A stretch of DNA of 36,149 bases, from contig JAICLJ010000031.1 in NCBI GenBank assembly GCA_025927575.1, positions 1 through 36,149 on the forward strand, in the 5' to 3' direction. A program made the translations under genes and the position numbers. The stretch is from Bryobacteraceae bacterium. GTDB taxonomy: Bacteria; Acidobacteriota; Terriglobia; Bryobacterales; Bryobacteraceae. This document shows, piece by piece, positions 25,524-33,015 of the stretch. The notes beneath the pieces are model-generated. The model was not told where the DNA came from. It worked only from the letters and a program-made list of their open reading frames with translations, and ran no database searches. How positions within the stretch are numbered: the stretch's first letter is position 1; each line of letters opens with the position of its first letter.

Positions 25524-26600
25524 ATGCGGAAGTACAACGAGGCACAACGCGGGGGCGACTCAGCTAGACTGACAGCGTTGCTGGTTTCCGACTTCGATTA
25601 CGACCTCCCCGAGGAACTCATAGCGCAGGAGCCGCCTCTTCACCGCGGCGCATCGCGAATGCTGGTGCTGTCAAGGCAGCGGCAAACGTTTCACGACGAC
25701 CTGTTTGCAAATTTTAACCGCTATCTTCGCGCTGGCGACTGCGTCGTTCTCAACAACACGCGTGTCTTCCCTGCCCGGCTGCATGCCCGGCGCAATCACA
25801 CGGATGGCGCGGCGGTCGAAGTATTTCTGGTGCGGGCCAGCCATGAAAACGAATCCATCTGGCGGACCCTGGTCCGGCCGGCAAAGCGGGTGCGGCGGGG
25901 CGACACGCTTCTGTTCGACGATTCGCTCCATGCTGACGTGATCGAAGAAGGTGAATTTGGTGAACGCGTTTTGCGCTTTCATGCCACCGGCCCGTTGGCC
26001 GAGATATTCGATCGTCTGGGGCAGACGCCGCTGCCACCTTACATCCACCGAACGGCGGATGCTACCGACCGTGAGAGATACCAGACGGTATTCGCGGAAA
26101 AACGCGGCTCCGCGGCGGCGCCCACGGCCGGCTTGCACTTTACCAGGCAAATGCTCGGTGCCTGCCGCGCCGCGCAAGCCGACATCGCGAAGGTGACCCT
26201 TCATGTCGGCCTCGGCACATTCGCACCGCTTCGTGAGCAGGACCTGGCGCGGATTCACTTGCACGAAGAATACTTCGATATCGAAGCGCAGGACGCCGCG
26301 AGGATGCGCGCCGCGAACCGGCTGATTTGTATCGGCACAACCAGCGTTCGCACCGTTGAAACAGCAGCGCAGCGAGGCGGTCTGCAGGCGATGCGAGGCG
26401 AAACCGACTTGTTTATATCGCCGGGATTCCCATTCCAGGCGACAGGCGCGATGCTGACAAATTTCCACCTTCCGCAATCGAGTCTGCTGATCCTGGTGAG
26501 CGCCTTTGCCGGCCGCGATTTTGTTCTCGCCGCTTACCGCCACGCCGTGGCCGAGCGTTATCGATTTTTTTCTTATGGCGACTGCATGCTGATCGAGTAA
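25524..26600 (+). CDS. queA: S-adenosylmethionine:tRNA ribosyltransferase-isomerase
   Basis: QueA transfers the ribosyl part of S-adenosylmethionine to preQ1 at tRNA position 34, giving epoxyqueuosine. The product has the family's conserved Asp-Tyr-Asp-Leu-Pro-Glu-Glu-Leu-Ile-Ala start, Asn-Asn-Thr-Arg-Val-Phe-Pro-Ala-Arg and Pro-Pro-Tyr-Ile. It also has Thr-Ala-Gly-Leu-His-Phe and the C-terminal Asn-Phe-His-Leu-Pro-Gln-Ser motif. The start is uncertain: ATG 25524 gives 358 residues, but family homology begins about 20 codons later, where TTG 25578 is an alternative. Neither has a clear ribosome-binding site. Other queuosine genes are absent from the window. Confidence 0.93.
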   Translation: MRKYNEAQRGGDSARLTALLVSDFDYDLPEELIAQEPPLHRGASRMLVLSRQRQTFHDDLFANFNRYLRAGDCVVLNNTRVFPARLHARRNHTDGAAVEVFLVRASHENESIWRTLVRPAKRVRRGDTLLFDDSLHADVIEEGEFGERVLRFHATGPLAEIFDRLGQTPLPPYIHRTADATDRERYQTVFAEKRGSAAAPTAGLHFTRQMLGACRAAQADIAKVTLHVGLGTFAPLREQDLARIHLHEEYFDIEAQDAARMRAANRLICIGTTSVRTVETAAQRGGLQAMRGETDLFISPGFPFQATGAMLTNFHLPQSSLLILVSAFAGRDFVLAAYRHAVAERYRFFSYGDCMLIE

Positions 26601-26622
26601 CCGTCTTGCAAGGAGTGCGACA

Positions 26623-27489
26623 ATGCCGTGGCATCACATTAAAGATCCGAAGGATCATCAGTTAGACGAGCTAGCGGAACGTTATCGTTTGCATCCACTG
26701 CACATCGAGGACTGCAGGACTCGCCGGCAACGCGTCAAGGCCGACGAAACTCCCGAGTATGTGTTCGTCATTCTCAAAGCGGTCGATAAAAAACCGGACT
26801 CCGAGTTGGATTTTTCAGATCTCGATATCTTCGTGGGCGCCGATTTTTGCATTACAGTGGAAGGCGCGGGCTGCCAGGCGATAGCCGGCGCCGTCAAATC
26901 GGCGAAGCAGTTGGCCGATCCCGAACGCCCCGATCAAATCTTTTATCGTCTGATCGATGCCATTGTCGATTCTTATTTGCCCGTAATCGACGATATTAAC
27001 GAACGAATCGATGACACGGAAGAGATCGTGCTTGCGCGGCCATCCCCGGAAGCCGTGCAACAGATCCTCGGGCTGAAACGTTCTCTTATCGGCCTTCGCC
27101 GGGTGCTTGTGAACACGCGAGAGGTTGGCGTTCAGATACAACGCCAGAGCGGCAACCTCATCAGTCAGGATCTCGCTCCGTTTTTTAGAGATGTTTACGA
27201 CCACATCATTGGCAGCCTGGACCTGGTCGAGACGCAGCGCGATTTGTTGAGCGGCACGCTCGATGTTTATCTATCGAGCCTTGCGAATCGGACGAATGAA
27301 GTGATGAAAGTGCTGACCGTACTCAGCACCATTGCTCTACCATCGATCGTGATCTCAGGAATTTACGGTATGAATTTGAAGGGCATACCCTATCTGGACT
27401 CGCCGCACGCCATGTGGATCGTAGGCTGCCTGATGATCGGCACAACGGTGGCATTACTTGCCTTTCTGAAGAAGTTTGGCTGGTTCTGA
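26623..27489 (+). CDS. corA: CorA-family divalent metal transporter
   Basis: This is an inner-membrane Mg2+/Co2+ channel of the CorA family. The 288-residue product has a cytoplasmic alpha/beta domain, a long helical stalk (about residues 125-225), then two C-terminal membrane helices. The selectivity motif is Tyr-Gly249-Met-Asn251 at the end of the first helix, and the short loop before the second helix is Pro-Tyr-Leu-Asp-Ser-Pro. It is shorter than E. coli CorA, as is common for non-enterobacterial members. AAGGAG precedes the ATG by 8 bases. It is convergent with the sigma-factor gene. Confidence 0.92.
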   Translation: MPWHHIKDPKDHQLDELAERYRLHPLHIEDCRTRRQRVKADETPEYVFVILKAVDKKPDSELDFSDLDIFVGADFCITVEGAGCQAIAGAVKSAKQLADPERPDQIFYRLIDAIVDSYLPVIDDINERIDDTEEIVLARPSPEAVQQILGLKRSLIGLRRVLVNTREVGVQIQRQSGNLISQDLAPFFRDVYDHIIGSLDLVETQRDLLSGTLDVYLSSLANRTNEVMKVLTVLSTIALPSIVISGIYGMNLKGIPYLDSPHAMWIVGCLMIGTTVALLAFLKKFGWF

Positions 27490-27500
27490 CCGGAGAAACG

Positions 27501-28100
27501 CTACGGCAAGTGGAGATCGCGGCCGGCTCGCTTCAACTCTTCTCGCAGAGTCTGAAGAGCCGAGTAAGCCCACGCTTTTACCGTTCCGGACGGATGTCGC
27601 AGACGAGCCGCGATTTCAGCCTGAGAGAGGCCCTCGAAATAAGCCAGATCTAGCACGCGCCGCTGATTATCGCTCAGTCTGTCGAATGCCTGGCGAACGA
27701 ATCGGGCGCGGGTGCGATCGGCAAAATCCGCGCCGAAGCCGACGAACAAGCCAGGGCGTTCCAAACGCTCGAGATTGCACCGGGCCTGTGACAGCCGCCC
27801 CTCAGCCGAGCGGCGATAATCGATCACGTGATTACGCGCGATGGTCAGTACCCAAGGTCCAAACGCACCCCGTTCGTGATTGAACGCCACGACACAGTTC
27901 CAGATTTTGAGGAACGTCTCCTGGACGAGATCCTCGGCGACAGGGGGATCTCTCACGATCCTGACGACGACGGCGTAAACCAACTTGCCGAATCGATCGT
28001 ACAAGTCGCCCATGGCCTGGGCATCATGCCTTTTCAATCGCCTGATCAACTCCGAGTCATCCTGCGGAGCAAGCAAAGCCGACAGGAACGCAAGGGGCAT
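27501..28100 (-). CDS. ECF-type RNA polymerase sigma factor
   Basis: This is an extracytoplasmic-function sigma factor of 199 residues from the ATG at 28100. Region 2 spans about residues 20-95 (Leu-Tyr-Asp-Arg-Phe-Gly-Lys-Leu-Val-Tyr, then Ala-Glu-Asp-Leu-Val-Gln-Glu-Thr-Phe, then Trp-Val-Leu-Thr-Ile-Ala-Arg-Asn). Region 4 spans about 140-190 (Leu-Ser-Asp-Asn-Gln-Arg-Arg-Val-Leu, then Gly-Leu-Ser-Gln-Ala-Glu-Ile-Ala). The frame extends upstream to 28163, but a TATAAT lies inside that extension, which supports the shorter start. No anti-sigma factor gene is adjacent, which is unusual for the class. Target promoters are unknown. Confidence 0.9.
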   Translation of the reverse strand: MPLAFLSALLAPQDDSELIRRLKRHDAQAMGDLYDRFGKLVYAVVVRIVRDPPVAEDLVQETFLKIWNCVVAFNHERGAFGPWVLTIARNHVIDYRRSAEGRLSQARCNLERLERPGLFVGFGADFADRTRARFVRQAFDRLSDNQRRVLDLAYFEGLSQAEIAARLRHPSGTVKAWAYSALQTLREELKRAGRDLHLP

Positions 28101-28122
28101 TTTGGCTCTAAGAGTATACGAG

Positions 28123-28151
28123 ATTATAACAGGGGAAGACCCAGGGTAGAA
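28123..28151 (-). promoter_or_regulatory. Sigma-70-type promoter for the ECF sigma gene
   Basis: On the minus strand a perfect TATAAT (28128-28123) is preceded at 17 bases by TTCTAC (28151-28146), which matches four of six consensus -35 bases. It lies 22 bases before the ATG at 28100. It suggests the sigma gene is transcribed from its own housekeeping promoter and not only by read-through from the upstream aldolase. Confidence 0.5.
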
Positions 28152-28182
28152 AAGATCTCTCAAGGCCTTTAAGTCGCTAGCT

Positions 28183-28890
28183 CTACTCGCTCGGGTATAG
28201 GTCTTCAGCGGCGAGGGGCATACCGGGTGTCATGCGGCTGCGCGAACTGACGTTATAGCGCTTCCTGGCCGCGAATAGTTTATCGACCTCTTCACGCGGC
28301 AAAGGGCGGGCGCCGCCGAGCATTTCGGCCACAAAGGTGATGCGAGCGAGGTGCTCCACCATTTCCATCCGAAAAAAAGCTTGCCACGCATCGCGGCCGT
28401 AAGAGACACAACCATGGTTCTCCATCAGGAGCGCATCGTACTCGGGAATCAGCGACAGCATCCCCTCGGTGAGTGCAGGAGTTCCCGGAAGGCCGTAGGC
28501 CGCGAGGGGGACCGCGCCCAGTTGAATGATGGCTTCGGGTAACAACGCTTTATCGAGCGCGCGGCCGGCCGCGGCGAAGCCGGTTGCCACCGGAGGATGA
28601 GCATGCACGACAGCCGCCACATCTGAACGCATCGAGTAGATGGTGATGTGCATGGCGATTTCGCTCGTCCGCTCGCGATGCCCCTCCACTTTGTTGCCCG
28701 CCATGTCGCACACGATCAAATCGTCGGCTTCTACCATGGCTTTGCTGATTGCCGTTGGGGTGCATAAGATCCGATCTTCTGCGAGCCGGACACTGACGTT
28801 CCCGTCATTCGCCGCTACCCAGCCCTTTTCATATACGAGGTGGCAAATCCGGACGATTTCGGCCCGATGCTCCTGCGCGGTTTTTGCCAT
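28183..28890 (-). CDS. Class II aldolase/adducin family protein
   Basis: This is a zinc-dependent cytoplasmic aldolase or epimerase of the FucA/AraD family, 235 residues. Visible features are Ala-Asn-Asp-Gly-Asn-Val-Ser near residue 27, Thr-Ser-Glu at about 75-77, the metal-binding His-Ala-His-Pro-Pro near 96-100, and the third histidine in Glu-Asn-His-Gly-Cys near 158. These features fit L-fuculose-phosphate aldolase-like enzymes, but the exact sugar phosphate cannot be assigned; ribulose-phosphate epimerase or a methionine-salvage role are alternatives. It lies upstream of the sigma-factor gene on the same strand and diverges from the rhomboid gene. Confidence 0.87.
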   Translation of the reverse strand: MAKTAQEHRAEIVRICHLVYEKGWVAANDGNVSVRLAEDRILCTPTAISKAMVEADDLIVCDMAGNKVEGHRERTSEIAMHITIYSMRSDVAAVVHAHPPVATGFAAAGRALDKALLPEAIIQLGAVPLAAYGLPGTPALTEGMLSLIPEYDALLMENHGCVSYGRDAWQAFFRMEMVEHLARITFVAEMLGGARPLPREEVDKLFAARKRYNVSSRSRMTPGMPLAAEDLYPSE

Positions 28891-28994
28891 CTGAACGTTT
28901 CGATTCTAGCAGGGAACTCCACGACGCTTCTGGCGGCGTCCCGCGGTAAATTTGGCACGGCGGCTACAATCAAAAGATTGTGGAGAAGCGGCGC

Positions 28995-29846
28995 ATGTGC
29001 CCGAACTGCCGGGCATTCATTACATCGAGCGACAGGGTCTGTCCTTATTGCGAAGCCAACGTAGGCCCGCGTGCCGTGGACGTCCGCTCTGCACAGAATC
29101 TGAATTTCATCCCGCGTGCGTACACGACGAGCATCCTGATCCTCGTCATCAACTTCGCCCTTTACTTCGCGATGATCATCGTGAGCGTGCGCTTCAGCCA
29201 GAGTTCCACGGCTTCGGCGCTCGGCCAAGTTTGGGGTGGTTTCAGCAGCGCGATTCTTGTCCTTTTCGGCGGAAAGTACGCTCCGTTCATTTTTCAGTAT
29301 GACCAGTGGTGGCGCCTGATTACAGCCGGCTTTCTCCACGGCGGCCTGCTCCATATCGCCATCAACATGTGGGTGATGTTCGAGCTGGTTGCCGAGGTGG
29401 AGCAATTCTACGGTACGTCCCGTCTCGTCGTGATGTACATTGGCTCGACATTCACGGGATTCCTCCTGAGCCTCTGGTGGTCTCCAATGAGTCTTTCAAT
29501 CGGCGCCTCGGCGGCTTGCTTCGGGTTGATCGGGGCAATGCTCGCAATCGGCCTTCATCGAACCAATCCACTCGCCCAAGCGATCCGCAGCTATTACATG
29601 AAATGGGCCATTTATGGCCTCATCTTCAGCTTTTTTCCTGGGCTCAATATCGATATAGCCGCTCACATCGGGGGCCTTGTGGGCGGTTTTGTGGTTGGAT
29701 TTGTAGTAGGCTTCCCCGGCCTGCCGGACTCGTCAAGAGAGCGCTTCTGGAAAATTTTCGCCGGAGCCCTTATCGTCATTACCGTCTATTGTTTCTATCT
29801 CGACCTGCGTTCCTTTCAGGTGCTCACGGAAACGCTGAGAAGATGA
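28995..29846 (+). CDS. Rhomboid-family intramembrane protease with N-terminal zinc ribbon
   Basis: This is an integral-membrane serine protease of the rhomboid family, 283 residues. A zinc ribbon comes first (Cys2-x2-Cys5 and Cys16-x2-Cys19). About six to seven membrane helices follow, with the His-x3-Asn motif in His-Ile-Ala-Ile-Asn-Met-Trp, the nucleophile Ser172 in Gly-Ala-Ser-Ala-Ala, and the catalytic His224 in Ala-His-Ile-Gly-Gly. The usual Gly-x-Ser-Gly reads Gly-Ala-Ser-Ala. The ATG at 28995 is chosen because GGAGAAG lies 6 bases upstream and the zinc ribbon begins at once; the GTG at 28980 is an alternative. The substrate is unknown. The downstream amidohydrolase-like gene is 58 bases away. 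Confidence 0.9.
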   Translation: MCPNCRAFITSSDRVCPYCEANVGPRAVDVRSAQNLNFIPRAYTTSILILVINFALYFAMIIVSVRFSQSSTASALGQVWGGFSSAILVLFGGKYAPFIFQYDQWWRLITAGFLHGGLLHIAINMWVMFELVAEVEQFYGTSRLVVMYIGSTFTGFLLSLWWSPMSLSIGASAACFGLIGAMLAIGLHRTNPLAQAIRSYYMKWAIYGLIFSFFPGLNIDIAAHIGGLVGGFVVGFVVGFPGLPDSSRERFWKIFAGALIVITVYCFYLDLRSFQVLTETLRR

Positions 29847-29904
29847 TTGAAGCGATGCCACAAAGCGTTGCCGCAAACCCTGCATTCCCGATCGCCGGAG
29901 GCCG

Positions 29905-31125
29905 TTGGAAGAGACTATCCTGATCCGTGGCGCTCGCCAGTTGTTGACACTGCGCGGGCCTGCGGGAATCCGCCGCGGAGCGATGCTGCGGGATTTGGGC
30001 ATCATCTCGGATGGCGCGGTGCTCATTCAGGGGCGCAAGATCCTGGCGGTCGGCCCCTCCCGAAGAATCGAAAATCTCCGAGAAGCGAGATCGGCCCTTG
30101 AAATCCGCGCCAACGGGCGGCTCGTGATGCCGGGCATGGTGGATTCGGACATGCGCCTGATGCTTGGCGGGTTGCAAATTGCTTGGAAAAAGCCAAGCGT
30201 GTCGAAGACACTCCAGAAGGCGACGGCCATTCTCCGGAGCAGTCTCCAGCATGGAACTGTTCACGCGGAAATCAAAGCCGGGGGAACCACGCCGAAAACC
30301 AGCTTGCGAGACCTTCGCCATGCCGCCAAGCTAGGTTCCGGAGGCGGGGATTTGGTTCGCACATGGCTTTTGCGTCCGGGCGTCGACGCGGACCCAGACG
30401 ATTTCGCCTCAGCGCAATCGGTCACAATCGCCGAGGTCGTCAAGCGCAGGCTAATTCACTTCTTCGAAGTGGAAGCGATGCCCCAACAGACGGCAGTGAC
30501 ACGGAAGTTATTCGAATTGGCCTCACGCGCCGGAGTGCCTTGTAAGCTGGCCTGGCGCGGAGCTGCCAATTCCGAACTGCTGGATATCGCCTCGCAAACA
30601 GAACTGCGAAGCATCAGTCACCTGACCGATTTGGATGCGCACTCCGCGGAACTGATGGGTCAACGACAGGTTCTTCTATCTCTCTCGCCCGGACGGGACG
30701 TTCTCGAACGGGATTGCAACACCGTTGCGTGGCGCGTGTATTTGGATCACGGAGGAGCAGTCGTCCTGGCCAGCGGATTCGATCCGGTCGAGTCTCCGCT
30801 GTTCAACCTGCAGATGTCTATTGCCCTGGCCGTGTTCCGTTTAGAATGGACGCCCGAGGAGGCCATCTCGGCGGCAACCATCAACGCGGCGTATGCGAGC
30901 GGATTGGGCGCGCGCTGCGGCTCTCTTGAACACGGCAAGGACGCTGATGTGGTTCTGATGAACTTGGCGGACTATCGTGAGTTGCCACGCCGTTTCGGCA
31001 TGAATCATGTCGGTATGGTGATTCGAGGGGGCGAGATAATGTCTAATCGAACTGGATCGAAAATGACACGCCCGGTGGAGCGGATTTCTGAAGCTCATGC
31101 AGCCAATAATCGAGTGCGTCCCTAA
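29905..31125 (+). CDS. Imidazolonepropionase-like amidohydrolase lacking metal ligands
   Basis: This is a 406-residue amidohydrolase-fold protein most similar to HutI, the third enzyme of histidine degradation. The C-terminal half has HutI-like text: Pro-Glu-Glu-Ala-Ile-Ser-Ala-Ala-Thr-Ile-Asn-Ala-Ala, Gly-Ser-Leu-Glu-His-Gly-Lys-Asp-Ala-Asp and Tyr-Arg-Glu-Leu-Pro. The active site is lost. The metal His-x-His after Val-Asp-Ser reads Asp82-Met-Arg84, the third ligand His is Ala216, the catalytic Glu is Arg218, and the ligand Asp is Gly291. His239 is kept. The start is TTG at 29905 with GGAGG 3 bases upstream. It overlaps ftcD by 29 bases. It is probably a non-catalytic or re-purposed paralogue. 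The frame is intact, so it is not obviously a pseudogene. Confidence 0.8.
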   Translation: MEETILIRGARQLLTLRGPAGIRRGAMLRDLGIISDGAVLIQGRKILAVGPSRRIENLREARSALEIRANGRLVMPGMVDSDMRLMLGGLQIAWKKPSVSKTLQKATAILRSSLQHGTVHAEIKAGGTTPKTSLRDLRHAAKLGSGGGDLVRTWLLRPGVDADPDDFASAQSVTIAEVVKRRLIHFFEVEAMPQQTAVTRKLFELASRAGVPCKLAWRGAANSELLDIASQTELRSISHLTDLDAHSAELMGQRQVLLSLSPGRDVLERDCNTVAWRVYLDHGGAVVLASGFDPVESPLFNLQMSIALAVFRLEWTPEEAISAATINAAYASGLGARCGSLEHGKDADVVLMNLADYRELPRRFGMNHVGMVIRGGEIMSNRTGSKMTRPVERISEAHAANNRVRP

Positions 31126-32014
31126 TTTTTCCGAAGGCCGCGATGCGCCAAAGATCGAGGCTATCGAAAACGCTATCGCGTCCGCGGATGGCGCGGTTGT
31201 GCTTCACCGCACTAGCGACCCGGATCATAATCGAAGCGTCATTACATTTGCTGGGCCGCCTGAAGCCGTGTTAGAAGGGGCCGTACGCGCGGCAGCGGCA
31301 GCCGCGAAGCTGATCGATCTGCGTGTCCACAAGGGTGTCCATCCGCGCTTGGGAGCTCTCGACGTACTGCCGTTCGTTCCGGTGCGGGGCGCCACCCTTG
31401 AAGATTGCATCACGCTAGCGCATCGCGCCGGCGAGAGGATTTGGCGGGAGCTCTCCGTTCCCGTTTACCTCTATGAGGCGGCAGCACGGCAGCCAACCCG
31501 GCAGCGTCTCGAAAACGTGCGGCGCGGAGAATTTGAAGAGATCCGCGAAGCCGCTCTAGTAGATAAATCGAGACAACCCGATATCGGGGGCCCGGCACTG
31601 CATCCGACCGCGGGAGCCGTGATCGTGGGCGCTCGCCGCTTTCTGATCGCGTTCAATATCAATCTTCAGACGTCCGACCTTCAGATTGCAAAAGATGTCG
31701 CCAGGGCGATTCGTACGAGTAGCGGTGGATTGCCGGCTGTGAAAGCGCTGGGTCTGCCTCTCGTCTCCCGAAATCTAGTGCAGGTATCGATGAACCTGAC
31801 GGATTTCCAGCTAACGGGCCTTTACGCGGTTTACAACGAGGTCGAGAGACACGCCGCTCAACACGGGATCGGAATCGCCGGGACAGAACTCATCGGGCTG
31901 ATGCCCCGCGCGGCCATCGAAGAGGCCGCGGCATCGTTTCTAAAACTGGAAAGTTTCGACAGTCAGCGGATCGTTGAAAACCGGATCGAGTCAGTCGTGG
32001 AGAGCGGGAAGTAG
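31097..32014 (+). CDS. ftcD: Glutamate formimidoyltransferase
   Basis: This cytoplasmic enzyme transfers the formimino group from N-formimino-L-glutamate to tetrahydrofolate, the last step of one histidine-degradation route. The 305-residue product matches the formimidoyltransferase part of FtcD: Glu-Cys-Val-Pro-Asn-Phe-Ser-Glu-Gly-Arg at the N-terminus, Asp-Pro-Asp-His-Asn-Arg-Ser, and the catalytic His82 in Val-His82-Pro-Arg-Leu-Gly-Ala-Leu-Asp. The cyclodeaminase domain of the animal protein is absent, as in many bacteria. It starts inside the HutI-like gene (29-base overlap), so translation is coupled. hutH and hutU are not in the window. Confidence 0.92.
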   Translation: MQPIIECVPNFSEGRDAPKIEAIENAIASADGAVVLHRTSDPDHNRSVITFAGPPEAVLEGAVRAAAAAAKLIDLRVHKGVHPRLGALDVLPFVPVRGATLEDCITLAHRAGERIWRELSVPVYLYEAAARQPTRQRLENVRRGEFEEIREAALVDKSRQPDIGGPALHPTAGAVIVGARRFLIAFNINLQTSDLQIAKDVARAIRTSSGGLPAVKALGLPLVSRNLVQVSMNLTDFQLTGLYAVYNEVERHAAQHGIGIAGTELIGLMPRAAIEEAAASFLKLESFDSQRIVENRIESVVESGK

Positions 32015-32144
32015 GCGCAAAGAACAAGGTAGATTTATGGTCCAGTAAGCGTGTTGCCGGTTTCTCATGTATGCTAGCTAACAAATTATTGGCGCCCGCC
32101 GATTTTTGAGTCGTGAGACACGCCCGGCTCGTATAGGTAACAGG

Positions 32145-32978
32145 ATGCGACTTGTCCGTTCCTGCGCCGCCTCCCTCTTGCTGGCGGTTTTGTGGGCCCC
32201 GCTTGAGGCGCAATCTCTCACGGCCGAGAAGATCATGAAGCGGGTTGCCGCCAATCAGGACAAGGCTGAGAAGCAGCGCGCAGAATACATTTACCAGCAG
32301 CGCATCCGCATCGCTACCCGCCGCCCCAATGGCAAGCTGCTCCGGCAGGAAACGACAATCTATAGCGTTGTGCCGACCAGTTCCGGAATCGAAAAGCAAA
32401 TCAAGAGCTTCGACGGGCGCTATTGGCGTAAAGGTGAATACATCGATTATCACGGCGAGCCGCGCCCGAATTCGGACAGCATCGATGGCGATCTCGTGAA
32501 GGATATGCGCGACGACTTCGCAAACGAGAAGTCCAAAGACGGACTGGGACGAGATCTCTTCCCACTCACAAGCGATCAGGGGAAAGACTACTGGTTCAAA
32601 CTGCTCGGTGAACAAACGGCCGCCGGCCGGCAAGCGTATCGTATCGGGTTCGGCCCGCGCGATCACAACGAGATTACCTGGGCGGGCGAGGCTCTCATCG
32701 ATAAGCAGGAGTTTCAGCCGATCAACGTGTTCACAAAGCTCTCACGCCGCATTCCGTTCGTTGTAAGGACGATGCTCGGTACAGACCTGCCTGGGCTGGG
32801 ATTCAACGTGCAGTACCGTAGGTTCGACGACGGCGTCTGGTTCCCTGTGAGCTTTGGCACTGAATTCCGGCTTCGCGCCGTATTCTTTATCAACCGCCAG
32901 ATCACGATTTCCCTTGAGAATTCCGGGTTCCAGCACGCTCAGGTCGATAGTTCCATTCAGTACAGACAGCCGAAGTAA
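32145..32978 (+). CDS. Secreted protein of unknown function
   Basis: No family is named with confidence. The 277-residue product has a clear signal peptide (Met-Arg-Leu-Val-Arg then a Leu/Ala stretch, ending near Leu-Glu-Ala-Gln). The mature part is soluble and beta-rich, with a Lys/Arg/Gln-rich start, repeated aromatic strands and a C-terminal Ile-Gln-Tyr-Arg-Gln-Pro-Lys. The overall look recalls lipoprotein-sorting or RseB/LolA-like periplasmic folds, which are common in acidobacteria, but this is an impression. The ATG at 32145 is chosen over an upstream in-frame TTG at 32106 because the signal peptide begins there. Confidence 0.72.
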   Translation: MRLVRSCAASLLLAVLWAPLEAQSLTAEKIMKRVAANQDKAEKQRAEYIYQQRIRIATRRPNGKLLRQETTIYSVVPTSSGIEKQIKSFDGRYWRKGEYIDYHGEPRPNSDSIDGDLVKDMRDDFANEKSKDGLGRDLFPLTSDQGKDYWFKLLGEQTAAGRQAYRIGFGPRDHNEITWAGEALIDKQEFQPINVFTKLSRRIPFVVRTMLGTDLPGLGFNVQYRRFDDGVWFPVSFGTEFRLRAVFFINRQITISLENSGFQHAQVDSSIQYRQPK

Positions 32979-33015
32979 GCGGCGAAAGACCGCGTTGCGA
33001 TAGAATTCCGGCACG

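Noticed and set aside
25671-26543. 290-codon open frame on the minus strand
   Set aside because: It is antisense to queA, which has complete family motifs. It is an antisense shadow of high-G+C coding sequence.
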